From Serinus canaria (taxonomy: Eukaryota > Chordata > Aves > Passeriformes > Fringillidae): a stretch of DNA of 64,000 nt. Under the pieces are notes generated by a model. That model made no database searches and was not told the DNA's origin. It saw only the letters and a program-made list of their open reading frames with translations. The stretch covers positions 64,899,543 through 64,963,542 of the forward strand of contig NC_066314.1 in assembly GCF_022539315.1 (NCBI RefSeq), in the 5' to 3' direction. Positions 11,301 to 25,300 of the stretch are shown here, one piece after another (position 1 is the stretch's first letter; each line of letters starts with the position of its first letter). Position numbers and translations under genes: made by a program.

Positions 11301-14300
11301 TATCCACATATGGTACTTGCAAAAAAGCCCATACAGGTACAGTATCCATCACACACATCCTTTCTGAAAACTGGGACTGTCATTGGAATTTAGTCAGCTT
11401 TGGGCTCTACACAAACTATTTAGCAACCCACAATAGCCATTTATCAGAGAATTCCAGCTAGGTATTATCTTTGGGAAACCTGAATGAGAATTTCCAGCAG
11501 CAGGTTGCAGGTTCCCAGAGTGGTAAGGGCACGTAACTCCAGCATTCACAATTCCAGTGTTTGCACCTTTTAATCCAACACAACGAATCATTGGAAAGGT
11601 AAAGTTTGAAGCCATGCTGGAAATCCCAACCCCCCATGCATGCAATGTTAGAGAGAAGGTAGCTGGATATCAAACACACCGAGTGCTGAGGTTTGAAGTT
11701 TGAGACAGGCACACAGAAGATGATAGGAAATCTTTCCCAAGACTTCAGCTCGTTCCGGAAGCATGAAAAGAATGATTAAAGAAAATAAAAAAGAAAGGTG
11801 ACACAGCTCACTGAAAGCTTGGAGTGATTTAGGAGTTTGTCTAGTTCTGCTTAGGAAGCCAAATGAACCACTCACCAAAGGAAAATGATAACCAGTAAGG
11901 AAAGGAAATCAGATGAATACACAATTCACACACCATCTAGATAAGAAATATTTACCTTCAGATAACTTTAAATTCAACTTCTGAAATCAAGCATTTCCGG
12001 TCTCCAAAACTCTTGTGACTTAGACCAACATCTTTATAGCTCTAATCCATGTACTTGGAGATGAAAAAAAAAAAAGAAAAAGAAAATTAAACAAAGCTTG
12101 AGGTACCCACACTTCAACTTGATCTGTTAGTGGATACACAGCAAGATAAGCTACAGTCAACAAGGAAGTCCTCAGGCAATCTTCTGCCTATAGAATACCC
12201 CAAACAAAGTAGCCCTCTTTTTCTTGCTCAGTATATTTCATTTGAAATGTTTAACTAGAAAATGGGATTAGATCAAAACCAGATTTACAAGGAGAGCTGC
12301 ACTTCAGCTGCACTCCAAAGCTCAGTGCAAAATATTAGACATGCAAGCCATGGTGATGGAGAAACAAAGTGTCCACTCTTAAATTTATATAGTATTATTA
12401 GCAACAAAGCTACTCAGGAAAGTATTTTAAATATATTTTGGTGGTTAAGCAGCACTTTCCTATGTGATTACATAATGTTATTCTTTACATCAAATCCAAC
12501 TTCACCCAAGAGTTGCATTTGACTTAAAGTGGAGTCTGGTAGTATAAAAGCACATTAAAACTGATGTGAAGTTGAATTTTATATGTGCTTCAAGACATCT
12601 TGAAAGAAGTGGTAAAGGTTGTCTTGGTGGCATTGGAACCCAGTTTCTTTGCTCATACATGAAATGCCTTTCAAGGTTTCACCAAAGAGAACCATTTAGG
12701 TTGGAAAAAGCCCTTTTGACCCTTGAGTCCAAGCACTTTTCCCAGATTTTCCCTCCTCCTTCCTCTTGTTTCCTGGAAAGCAACAACATAACCCTTGTCA
12801 GTGGATCATGTCAGTCAAATGAAAATGCACCCTCTGGATCTCAGGGGGTCAGGAATCAGCCCCAGAATCATTCTCCTCTCAATCTCCACCACGTGGCCTA
12901 TCATGATGCCACAACTCAGGAGAACAAGCCCACAACAAACACATTTTGCAATGGTGCAACAGCCCCGGAATTTTTGGACAAAGACACGTGGACAGGTGGG
13001 AGGCAAAGGGGAGAGGCTGCAGGTGCATCCTACCAATGAGCTGGACACCCCTTTCCAGGTGAAAAGCCATGGAAAGGGAGCACTGGTTTGATGCCAAAGC
13101 TCTAGTAACTCACCAAGTCAATAACTGAGCTAAAAGAGTAATCATAAAAAAACAACCTCACTCCTCTCTTAAGAAAAGGACTCACTCTTCTTAGGAAAAA
13201 CCATGTGCTGTTGGATGTATAGAGAGTGAGATTATGGACAAGGGTCTAGGTGCTGTTTGAGGCTCTTGCCTCAGAAGACTCCCAAATAATGAGGTCAAGA
13301 GAGAAGATACAATTACAGACAGACAGTCAGAAGACAAAAGAGTAGCTTTGTAAAAGCAGCTGCAAAAAGCTGTAGACATAGACAAAACTGTATTTGTAGG
13401 CACTCTTGAGGTGCAGGTCCAAGGAAGATTTTGAAGGAAAATAACATAATGTGATTTTTTATAACTACAGAAGAATCCTCTAATACATGAACAGCAGTAG
13501 AAGGGCAGCTTGATATATTCAGCATGTGGCTGTGCATAATTTTTAAGTGAAAAATAATAAAATAGGTCATGAAACCAACCTACCTTGAGCACAGGGTGAT
13601 ATTTTAAAATTATCTATATTTATTTTGATATTTCTGTATTTTCTATTTACCCACTCTTTTACATTAACATTGAACCAATCTGGCTTTATTTTAGCAGGCA
13701 GCACTCTATTAGCACTCTAAAACTTCAAGTTTCCTCAAAAATGCCTTCAACATCCAATTTGGATGACAGCCAGGTGTGAAAAGCCACCTCTAACTGAGAA
13801 GCACAAGAAATGGAATGAACTTTGGAATGGAGAGTATGTTGAGTTCAATTATTATGAAAATACAGCAAACGTGAAGAGTAGCTGGTGTGCCACAGGGAAA
13901 AGCCTTACACAGGCTGATTGCCTAATCCACATTTCTTTCCTGGGCTGCTAATGATAACACACTGGTGAGTAAAGCAGTGCCAGTGCTGAGTTACATTCAT
14001 ACACCAATTCAAACTTTAACATATTTGCCTTAAAGAAGGAACAGTCCCTTGGTAATCCCATAGTCTACCTCAATCCCCCCACCCCAGGTACCCCAGAGGT
14101 AGCAGAGGATCACTTCCTGCAACACAAATAGGAGTGGGAAAAGGCTAAATACACCTTGAAACATTTAGCTAGTATATTTTTAAAAAGGTGCATTCCCTCC
14201 ATGCTGGGCCCACATGGCTGAGCTCACAGCCCTACTGCAGTGGCTCTCTCCACTTCAGCTCCAAGGGCAGCTGCAAACCTTCCAAACCATGTTTTGCCCT

Positions 14301-14711
14301 GGGTTGTTTTCTTCAAAGAGTAATAAAAAAATAGAAAAAAATTAGAAAAACTGAAACAGGGCACAGCATTAATATGTATCTTTTTACCTCAGTGACTGAG
14401 CAGGACCAAGGATTGGCTTCTTTGCAGAAATCCTCTAGAGGAGAAAGAATGAAATTTTGCTCCTTTCTGGAGCAGTTTTTAGGAATTGTACCAACAGGAG
14501 AGGGAAAGTGTTCTCACAACTGTGGGCTTTCCTTGCATTCTTCCCCAGCATTCATGGGATAGAAAAAACCCAAAGAAAAATAACTTCCCTGCCTCACCTG
14601 GTCATTATTAATTACAGAGTCAATCAAACTGGAAGGGCCACACAACCTCATTTAATTAGAAACTTGGAGAGAAATCACTCTTTTTTTTTCACTGTTGCTT
14701 TTCCATTGCTC
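8341..14711. other. Non-coding unique DNA
   Basis: Apart from a degraded CR1 scrap near 12690-12735 and an A-rich run at 12065-12090, this stretch has no repeat or gene I recognise. Open frames of 140 codons (9222-9644, minus) and 157 codons (12566-13039, plus) have no recognisable domain, and the latter runs through the CR1 scrap. Confidence 0.6.
12690..12735 (-). mobile_element. Degraded CR1 3' end (probable)
   Basis: ACCATTTAGGTTGGAAAAAG followed by a diverged form of the 'gacc...gagtccaa' motif matches the antisense start of many CR1 copies. The octamer tail is gone. It is short and diverged, so the call is tentative. Confidence 0.5.
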
Positions 14712-14764
14712 ATTTGCTGATTGCTCTCCCCCCTGCTCAGGCAGGGGGAGAGTAATCAGCAAAT
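14712..14764. repeat. 24-bp stem-loop with tetraloop
   Basis: Left arm ATTTGCTGATTGCTCTCC..CTGC at 14712-14736, right arm GCAGGGGGAGAGTAATCAGC..AAAT at 14741-14764, loop TCAG. There is one bulged C (six C against five G) and one G-T pair. Pairing stops sharply at both ends. Confidence 0.95.
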
Positions 14765-15429
14765 ATCATTTTCTGACTGCATGGACAGGCAAAAGCCAGA
14801 ACTGACTTTATTAATGTGGAAGGAATAAAGGTGAGATTTCTGGTGAATGGCAGGAAAAACCTAGAAAGAAACCTGCTAACTACTGAAACTCTACTGAGCA
14901 GAGCAGCATGAGCCTCTTACAGAAATCTTGGATTACAGGACATTTGTTGTAAGAAACAGAAAAAGCCCAGAGAAGCCAAGGCAGGGGCCAGGCTGGGCAG
15001 CCAGGCAGGGCACAGCTCTCTCCCAAGGTGCCAGCCTTTCCCTGGGGCACAGACCAGCCCTGCCAAGGAAACACTTGGCATCTGCCTGGCCAGTCTCCTT
15101 CTCCTCCCTTGGCCACAAGACCAGGAGGAAGGCTTGTCCTGCTGCTCATCCCATAGGAAGCTCCAGGCAGGGGAAAGGGAAGTTCTGCTGATGGGAAGAA
15201 ACTGTAATACACATAAAGAGTGGCAGGGAGATGTGAGGAATGTCCTCCCACCTTTCCTGTCCTTCACCTGCAAGACAAGGAAATTACAACAATGTTGTTA
15301 TTATTTCTGCAAGGTGAAAAACCCTTTCTTACCCCCCTAAGTCTCTAAATCATCATCTAGAGAAAGATTCCCAATCACCAGTGGGGAGAAAGAGGCAGCT
15401 GGGGGATTTATTAGCTCCAGCACACCCAG

Positions 15430-15605
15430 GACAGCTCAGGGCTCCTCAAGACAGGAAAGACCTGGAGCTCCTGGAGCAGGTGGAGGGAGGGTGGCATGAC
15501 TCTGTAATTAATGTCATGATGAGGGGACTGGAACATCTCCCTGATGAGGGAGCTGGGGCTGCTCAGCCTGGAGAGGAGCCCCAGCTGAGAGGGGAATGCC
15601 TGCCC
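15430..15605 (+). mobile_element. CR1 internal fragment
   Basis: Sense CR1. It holds AGACCTGGAGCTCCTGGAGC, then GGAACATCTCCCTGATGAGG and GAGCTGGGGCTGCTCAGCCT, which are the segments coding for the C-terminal region of ORF2 in intact copies. Both ends are missing, including the 3' tail. Confidence 0.8.
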
Positions 15606-16670
15606 AAGGACTGGGATGATCCACTAGAGAACCAAGGTAGCTCAGAATATGGAAAGGCCAGGCACTGCTTCCCACAAAGAAACTGCACATGCTGTAATTT
15701 AACTAATCTTAAAAATGAATTGAAAAAAAATTTTTAAGCCTAGCTAGTCTCAGGAAGCAATGGCATATATAAACCACAGCCCCAGTGTAGACTGCTTGCC
15801 TTCCAGTGTATTTGGGTACCATTATCAAAAGTGGATGCATACAGCTGAATGACAGAACAGCTATAATTGAGGGGGAGATTTGGCCTGGTCTCAAAGATCA
15901 AGCAAAAATTATAGTTACATCCATATTAAGTAGAAAAAGCCCCCAACCATTAGTTTCCTAGCTTAAATCTCTTGCTGAAAACACACTTTAAAATCTGATA
16001 CAAAACAGCCCAGCCATAGTCCTGATACAAAATACAGTACTACAGATGACACACTGGGAAAAATAAAACAAAATTAACATACCAATGTTTGTGGCTGGAC
16101 CACTGTACCATTACTGGCATTTTGCTTATGTAGTGATTCCATTGGTGTTTTGCATTACATGGCAAAAACATAGGTTCCCCTTCTAAGAAAAGAATTGCTT
16201 AATGTGCCAAATGGTACATCTGGAGAGAAGTACTGCCAGCCTGCAATGATAACAACACAAACAGATCCATCCCATGCTAGGTTTCTAAATGATGATATTC
16301 CTATTAAGAATCATATATTGGTGTATCACTTAAAGCTTTCAGGCTGGAAAGCATCCTTAATCCATTATTTGATGGGGTTTTTTTCGTTTTTTACTTTTAA
16401 TCCAGCAACTGCAGGGGAGGTGACCGTGGGTTTGGTGAGATATCATGTATTACTAGTGCTTTGCTTTAGCTTTTTATTTAAATTATTCTGTGACCTTTCA
16501 CTGTCAGAGACACTATCAGGCACAAAAATAGTTTGTTCTTCAAATGAGTAACTGAAAATGAAGCCTTCTGCCTGATAGTGTGGATTGAGTGTCATGTGGT
16601 ATTTAAGGTTCAGCACATGTGTAAGGGCAAACAGGCAGAAAGGACCTCCTAGATCACACATGATCCACAT

Positions 16671-16702
16671 ATAATTATATTATAATTATATTATAGTTAT
16701 AG
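16671..16702 (+). repeat. 11-bp AT tandem repeat
   Basis: ATAATTATATT twice, then ATAGTTATAG. Low-complexity AT sequence. Confidence 0.85.
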
Positions 16703-19700
16703 AATGCATTATAATATCTATTTCCAAAGCCTATTACGCTACTACCATATGAAATCTAGCAGGCCTTTACAAACAAGCAGTGACTTTGCTCCTTCTTTGG
16801 GAGGTTCCTGCACAAACCAAGCCTCTCCTGGAATGGGATTCTGGCAGGAGAAGCCTCAGGGCCCCTTGTCTAACTTGTTGCAGGGCTCTGGAGTGGCTGA
16901 AAGTCTATGGCTGTGCAGCTCAGCATGAAAACTGCAGTGCAGCACACCTCAGCTGGAGCCTTAAATTCAAATTATGCCTCCTTTTTAACAGTGTTTTCTT
17001 CTGACAATTTCACTGACAGAAAGACACCTCAAGAATTTTAGATTTCAAAGACTCAAGTTTACAGAGAATGATACAAACCTCAGCCAGATATGCTGATTTA
17101 ACCCCAATAACACAAAATACCTCTGCCAGCAGAAGGAACACAGCAGATGTTGTTGAAGATGCTGCTGCAGTAGAGAAAATGACTAATTCAGGGTAGGTTA
17201 GAGACATCACCAGCCTCACCTGTCCCAGCAGGTGAGACAGGGACGTGGAGGTGCCTCAGAGCAAGGCTCTGCTTTGTGGCAGCTGCACCAAACCATCCAA
17301 GAGCACAACCAGGCAGAGATGCAGCTCTTTCAGAAGCTGGAGGAGCTCTCTGGTTTAGAGGTTGGTGACAGTCCCTGAATTACAAAAGGACATCCAAAGA
17401 ATATGGGTTGTTTTCTTTTCCCCACTAAAGGGGAAAGGTTTTACAACTGAATACTTCCCTAATTTGGAGGCTCCAGGCACGCTTTTGGGAGCTTACAGTA
17501 AGTGGCCTATCCTATAGATCTTGGAGCAAAAGTTGCTCAAAACATTGTTCTGGAATTATTCACAACCAACCTGAAATAGTCTGTGGATCATTTTAAATAC
17601 TCAGTGGTTAAAAAAATGAAAAGGTGTTTTGAGAAAGCTGAAACAGGATACTTAACAGGGCAGTAGAAATGTTTCAGGGATGACACATCAGTGCATGTGG
17701 CAATGGAGATACAACACAGGTGAAATATTTGAAGTTCTGTAAAAACCTGGGGGTTATTGCTACACTCTGCTTTGGGCTGGAGGGGTGAGAAAAGTTGTGG
17801 CTTTCAGGGTTCCATCCCTCAGAAGCTGCTTTTATGCTGTAAAAATTCCCATCAGCTGGAACAAAGACACTGCAGGGTGGGGCTGGGGGAAGTGCTGGTT
17901 GAACAGCACATGGATGGCCCCAGGTTGCCCAAACCCCTCCCTGTTTGGGTGCAGTGCTGTAGATGTCTGCTGGGGAGTTACACCATCCAGACTTCAACTA
18001 GATAATTATCACCTTGCATAGTATCAATGAATACTGAAAAACACAATTAAACCCAAAATTTAATTTCTCAAAAGTTGCCATTCACCCTCTCCCCCACATG
18101 GACAAATTGCCAATTGTCACAGGAAGTTTCCGTGTTCCATCACCTGAAAAATGGAAATAGTTTTGACATTTACCAGGGCTTCCTAAAACTGAAAGCACCT
18201 CCTCATAAAGTGACCATGCACTTTCAAAGACAGACTTGAAGGTTGTTTGGCAAACAAACTCACCTGTCCTCCAAGTGTATTGACATTTTCCTCTCACACA
18301 ACAATTCCTTTATTTTCCCAAAGATCAGAATTTTTCCATTCCAGTAGATATTTTTCAGGACTGCTCTTTAGTTCCTTCCTGAAGAAACATGTTTGAAAAT
18401 TGATCTCATCTAAGTTATTTCCTTGTCTGACACAGAATATGAATGGAAGTTGGAACAACAAATTCAGAGCAGCATGCCTGTCACCAAGGGGATGAGGAGT
18501 GCCCACAGAGAGACCCAATTATGGAACTTTCCAAACAGCTCTGGAAGGCTGATCTCTACAAAGTCTTGTGTTATTTGTTTACTTTCAATGCCCAGCCTTG
18601 TACTTCATTTTATTGAACAACCAGCCCTGAATTCTTCCTAGTGGCATTTAACATGCATCTCTTAGTGCCAGACATCAAATCTACAAGTCTAGCTTGCACA
18701 ACATGCACCATGAATTTCTGCCTAACTTACTTTCATGCAGTGAAAACATTGTTTTTCCTGAAAAATGTAATGTAAAGAAAATGTAATAGCAAAAGAACAA
18801 AGTTCACAGTGAAAATGGTGTGGCATGGCTTTTTCCTATGATAACACAACATTTCTTTAATATTTAACTTTGATAATAACAGCTGAACTAGATACATGCT
18901 CCCAGAGACACCAACTGTTCCAAGCCTGGCTGCTCCATCCACAGGTGGTGGATGCAGAGATTAAGTGACTGCCTGAAAGTTACACTGGGGGTCTGTGGCA
19001 AAGTCAAAACTGATCCAAGAGCTCCCAATTCCTCTCCACTGTGTGCACCACAGGGCTGCTGTGCCTTTTGACTGGTGCTGTTATTTTGTACCTGTAACAG
19101 TGTTTGTCCTCACCAGGGCTGTTAAAATCTCTCAATGCCATTAGAAAACACCAGCTCTCACCTCCAAGAACCCCCATCTTTGGCCTCACAAGTCCTAATT
19201 CCCCTCAAAGCTGGGGGAATGTCCAGGAGCATCTCCCAGCACAGCTCCCAGACACCCAGCACTGACAATCCCATCTCCCTCCTGTCCAAGAACAACCCCA
19301 CAGAGCTCCCACCTCCTCCAGCCCTCTGATCAATCAGCCTGAGAATTTATTTGCCAAACCTGCAGATCTGGCAGCATGGTGTGCCAAGTCTCAGCCACCC
19401 ATTAGTGAACAGAAGGAAGCTGTGGCTCAGGAACCCCTTTCATATCCAGCCTGGGATGCCCATGCTCACCTGGTGCCCAGCAGCTCCAGCTGTAGGAATG
19501 GGATGCTGCTGCTCTTGGAGGGACCTTTGCAAGTATATTTTTGCAGAGCTTCATTTCCAGAGAAGATAGCCCTAAAGCCTTCACCTTTTATTTGGGATAA
19601 CTGAGAACATTGAAACTGAAAAACTGTATGGGAGGGATTCACAAAAATACAACCACTCATGTTACTGCATGTCAGGGGGAAATAAACACCAGGCATGTGC

Positions 19701-22319
19701 CCTCCAAAACCTCCCAGGTGTGATTTGTCCAGAGCTGCCATACAAACAGAAATACAATCTAGGAATTGCACACCAGCATATCTTGGCAGTGATCACCACA
19801 GAACAGCCACTGCACCTCATGTTCACACAGGGCTGCCCTACTTAGGGCCTTCCCAAGTGAAGAGAAATCATGGGGTGCCAGAAGCCATCAAATCCACCTT
19901 CCATAAATCTGCTAAAAATGCTGAAGGAAAAATTAAAACATGAAAAATGCTTGGAAGGAGCAGTAAGTGAATATGGAAGTCTACAGTACATCAAAAATCT
20001 AAAATTACTCACTATTTTAAAAGTATTTATTATTTCCCTTTTTAAAACTTCTTAGTTTTCACAAACACACATACCTGTTTTTATTATTGCATAAACCAGC
20101 TCATCCAGCTGTGTTCCTATTGTCCAGATTCTATAACTTACAGTAGATGAAAACCAAAAAGCTGGATCCTGTCTTGTGATTAAAAAAGATTTCAGGGATG
20201 AAGTTTCCCAAGTAACCACGGAAAAGCCACATATTGATCATTTGTGCTGAGAGTTCTCCCTTTCCCAAGGGAAAGGACATAAAAACATGCATCTGTTTAT
20301 ATCAGTTTGAGAGGAAGTGGTAGAAAGGATGACTGTAACAGTGCCCTGTCCAACATGATTTCCTGGAGCTCATCTGCTGATGTTTGAAGTGCATCTGCAC
20401 AAAGTGGACCTTTGCTAAACTTCTCAAAATATATGAACCCCCAAGTATTTCAGAACAACAGAATCAAAATTAGGCGATAATAGAGATGCAAAACCAAAGC
20501 CACCTTCTCCCTCTCTCTCAGTCCACCTGCAGGAGTCAGCAAAGCATTTCCAAATTTGTGTTTGAACCCATCAGCACCAGCGCAAACACGATTTTCAGAA
20601 ATCTCAGAACCACAGCATTTATTTCAATAATTTCTAGTCCCTGTCTCCAGTTGGAATAATTCCCACAGCAAACTCTGGAGGCTTTGAAATGGCAATGACA
20701 GCAGAGAAGGGAAAGAGCATTACCATCACAGAGACTTACCCTACAGTGATCACTTGCCAATATTAGCATGTGCATCATACTTTTAACATAGACATAGAAA
20801 AGACAAGGAAATATTCCTTTCAAACTATTAAGTTATTCCCAGGGTGATAGTTTTGAAAAAGTAGAATACCTTATGCTATCCACTAATTTAATTGCACAGC
20901 GTGGAAAACAGCACAGTGCTTTTCCCAACAGGCACCAAGTGGAGGGGCTCTCGTGGAGACTCACACTGTTCATTTGATTGGTAATCCCTGGAATCCCTCT
21001 GTCATTGTCATGCATTCCTGTCCCACAACCTATTGGACAGCTTGCTGACAATTCCTTTCTCTGGAAACCTGCTGTCCCTTCAGGGTGTGCTGGGCAGCCT
21101 CCAGCATATAACATGCTCCAGAAGATGCTCCCAAACTCCCAGTGCTTTGTAAGCTTTGGCAATGATCAAAATGAGAAAGGACAGGATGCTGAGTGTTTTC
21201 TGTGAGGGTTCTGCATCTTAGCAATTAAAAAACTAGATCTGTAATCTGTAATTTACCCCACTAATAAGACAAGATTTTTTTTTGGTTTAGGTTTATTTTC
21301 ATTGAATGATAGAGGATAGCAGGATGTCAGTGAGGGAAACTGAAGGCACCTGCTTGGCATTCAATGCCTGATGTTTTCTAATGCCATGGGTTGGAAAAGT
21401 GTAATCTAGAATTTACTTTAAAAGAAAGAGGGGGAAAAAAACCAGTTAATAGATCAAAAGAGATATGTGGCTGTGGTGCAGGGATCTGTGGGATCTGGCA
21501 TTTGGAGAACCATCAGTGGATTTGGTACCCAAGGAGAAGCAGCACTCACCAAATCCTCCCTGCCATATCCAGCACAACCTTCACAGTAGCAAGTTGTCCT
21601 TGGTGTGACCCACAGGACTTTTCCAGCTAGTAAAGTCCTCCTCTCTTCCGCCTATTCCCTCAGAAGGCATCAGTTTTCTATTTTAAAAATATCAAGTCAC
21701 CCTATCTCGGCTGCATTATAAACAAAGACAAACAAAACAACCCAAAACAGCTTCATGTGTGTGGAGCAAGAAAAAAAAAACACTTCAAACCCAAAGAAGT
21801 TTCCAATAAGTCACTCATTGAAATTCAGGAAGAAAAAACCCCAAAGGGTAAAAATACCCCCACGTATCCAAGTTCTCTGAGGCCATTTCTTTCCCTCATC
21901 TGTGTTCCATCATCTTCTTCCTTATCCAAAAAAGTTGTGGTGTCCGTGGGAGTATGAACAAACATTGGTGTGACCACGGGAAGGAACTCTGTGTCTGGCA
22001 GCAGAAAGCCGTGCGTTATCCCGTCTCCAGGAACTCAGCCTTCCTTCGATGGTCATAAATATTCTCTGATGACAAAGCAGAGGGTAGTCATTCCCCCAGA
22101 CTGAATAATCCTGCACAACCCTGAAAAGCACACTGGGATTTGTGCTCTGTCCCCAGCCACAACAAAGATCCACAGGAAACAACTCGACTGGCCTCGTGTA
22201 GGACACCCTGTGCTGTCACATCCACCTCAGGGTGATTCAGGCAGGAGTGCTGGGCTTCCCTCTTTCAGAGGTCCCAACACACCTGGGGGCCATAAAATTT
22301 ATCTGAGCACAGTGTCATC

Positions 22320-22385
22320 CAGAGCAGCCCTTGGGGAAGGACTTGGGGGTGCTGGTGGGTGAGAGCTGGACGTGCCCCAGCTGTG
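22320..22385 (+). mobile_element. CR1 internal ORF2 fragment (probable)
   Basis: GGACTTGGGGGTGCTGGTGG followed by GTGAGAGCTGGACGTG matches a well-known stretch of avian CR1 ORF2 ('acttgggggtgctggtggatgagaagctggacatgagcca'-type). The flanks diverge quickly, so the boundaries are approximate. Confidence 0.65.
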
Positions 22386-25300
22386 CTGGGACCCCAAACT
22401 CCCCTTGTGCTGGGCTCAGAGCGATCAGCTCAACCACACATCTCTGAACGACACACAAAGGCTGGAGAAAGCACCAAAGCACAGGCTAGCTCATTAATGT
22501 TAGCTATTAATGAGTACACAATCAGCTATGACACCTTTTGAGTTACACTTTGCCCTTGGGAGTTTTCAAAGTTTTACAAAACATTTAGACACACGTTTTT
22601 TTGAAGGGAGGGGAAAAAAAAGACTCATTACACCATTACCTTTACGCTACACTGAGTAATCAAAGATCTCCTAATTTTCAGGAGAGCGTTACGTGACATC
22701 TTGTTGCATAAATATTCTGCTTGTGCAAGCAGATCTGGGAGTTACCAGTAATGTGTGTCATAGTCTTGCCAAAGTTATTGATGAGAAAATGATCTTCATG
22801 ACCAATCTTCCTCTACCCAGAAGAAAAAAAAATAAGACTTAAATGTAAGTCACTCTCTTCTGCTGGCCTCCCTTTTCACTCCCCAAACCCCAAATCAATA
22901 AATTTAGAGTGAATAAACAAATAATCACTTCATGCTTACCCATATGCCTTCTCCTTTTACAGTAGCTTTATAAATTAAATTTAATCTTGCCCTTCAAGGT
23001 AGAAACGAGTAATAAAACAAACATGTTTATTAGTCAGTGTAGTTTGAGAATTATACTGGCATTTCTGCCTTTGAGAACGTGAGGGATTGTTGACACAATG
23101 GAGGCCAAGCATGCATTTATGGTGCATGATATCACCGTGGGGCTCACAGAGGCAGTTTACTTATTCCACAGATGACTGCCACAAGAGAATGTAATTGCTC
23201 AATAATGTGTCAATGTACCCATGGGAAGCATTTAAGTCATCTGAGACCTGTATTGGGAAGTTGCCAGGGACCCTAGCACTACCTCCAATTTGCACGAAAT
23301 GGAGGAATTGTGGCCACCTTCTGCAGCAAGGATAAACAGAGCAAGGGAGAAAGTCAGGACAAGTCAAAAAGGCCCCCCTTTCTCAGAAAACTGAACACAG
23401 CTGGAAAGGGGAAAACTGCTCCCCAGATTCAGGAAATAAAAGCTGTAAGACTAACAAACTTCCAAGCAGGGGAGTCAACATCAGTGTGGTATACTCCAGC
23501 ACATGAGATGTTCTGCACTGGGGAGAAATCACCTCTCCAAGAATTAAAGCCTCAGAAATAGATGTAACACCTGACTGAAAAGCTATTTATGGACAATGAA
23601 TCCTCATCTCCACCATGGCTTTATTTTTTTAGTCATAAATCAAGGTGAACCATCCAAGTGATTGGATATTAGTGTGAGATAAATAACAATTAAAACTCTC
23701 TGAACACTGCCAACAGAGAAGCATCGTGTAGGATCAGCTAAATAAATCAGTCTTTTCCATACTTCTCAAGAATTAAAGGGTTATAGGATGAGATCCAACT
23801 TTGTGGATGCCTACTTTTAAGCATGTAACTAGTTCCATTGATTTTGAGAACACTACCCAAATGCTTTAATTCAGGTATGTGAAAGTATCTGGGTGAGTGA
23901 AAGCCTTGGTAAGGAAGCCATCACTGGAAGCTTTGGGAAGCTTTTCAAGCCAAAGGAAATTGTAACTCTCTCCAATAAGACCCACAACAATGTAAAGAGA
24001 CCCTGCAGCTAGGCTGAGAATGACCAGAGTCCCCAGTGGCTCAAATGAAACAGGAATTTACAGCCTTCCCCAGCATCCTATTGAAGAATCTTTCATGAAT
24101 TTTAAAATGGTTTACAGGATGTTTTCTGTTCCCCTTTTCTCTTCCTCAGCTCAGAAGAACCTGCCCCCTTTTAGCACAAATGGGTTCAGACCTCAACCCC
24201 ACGATGAGTCAAAGGATCTGAGTGAAGGATGTCCACTGTGCCATGCCTTGATGATCAGCTCTGGCCCCACATGTGACCTACTCCATGTAAAAAAAACCAA
24301 AACAACAAAATTCCTAGTTCTGCTAATTTCAGGTTAGTCTTTCAATCTAGTTTTTTTTTTTCCCTCCAGCCCTCCCTCTACTTCTTCCTCCCACCCTGAT
24401 CTGACTTTTCCCATTTCAAATGAGATTCAGAAGTCTGCCTGATGGCAGGTGGGTGGAGGCACTCCAGATACTATGTTTGTTGGTAGCCCAGCAGTTATTT
24501 GTGGTTGACTTTTTTGTTTGCCCACAAGAATTTCCAGGGTGGTGTAAACAGACAGATGTGGGTTCTCTTCTGCTCTACAGATCACACCATAGAGAGATAT
24601 CAAAGGACAAAACCAAGCCCATGAATAATGCACTAGCGAGAGCATTTGAAGCTCTGAACTTTAAAGACTGACCTCTGAATTTATTGGTTTAATTGTTAGG
24701 TATGGGCACTTAGGCTGCCAGATAGCTTTTGAAATCAAAACATCATGGAAAGGCTTCCCGAATATTCAGAAGTTTATGCAAAGTGTAAGTGGGCTCGAGC
24801 ACTGGCAGACTCCAGGCTGGTCCCACCCTGACAGCACTGCCCTAATCTTACATGTTAAAATTGCTCTTTCCTTCTTTCCCTCAGTGGAACAGTGGTTTGA
24901 TTCTTACTTCAGTGAGGCATCTCGACAACTATCCCATGGCTCACTGCTGCTGTAGCCCTGGCATGCTGAAGGGGAGGGTTTCAAAGGTATGGATTAGTAA
25001 AGCTCCACTGATTTCAGGCTAATTCATACCAGCCAGGAATTCTGCCCCTTGTTCTCTTGGGGTTTTTTTGCTTCTACTGTTACCATATTATGCAAATTCT
25101 ACTTTTGCCATATAATTTCTACATGCCTTGTGCTCACCTCACACATCATGGTATTTTTAGGCTTGAGAGGAACAATTAGCCCATGATTAAAATCACATTA
25201 AGTCAACAGTGCAACTTGCTAATCATTCTTACCCTGGAGCTCCCAGCTAAAGCTTTTCTCACCATTTATTTTTCCAGGAGGATTTGTATATGTTTCTGTC

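Noticed and set aside
12566..13039. 157-codon open frame on plus
   Set aside because: It runs through a degraded CR1 scrap; no domain, no supporting splice or start signals, and competing frames on both strands.
14880..15273. Overlapping 118-123 codon open frames on minus
   Set aside because: A GC-rich block depletes stop codons in several frames at once; the peptides are Pro/Gly/Trp-rich without a known motif.
18436..18641. Exon-like open stretch after TTGTCTGACACAG on plus
   Set aside because: The phase does not fit the 17020-17192 candidate and no donor or poly(A) signal follows clearly; opposite-strand frames are equally open.
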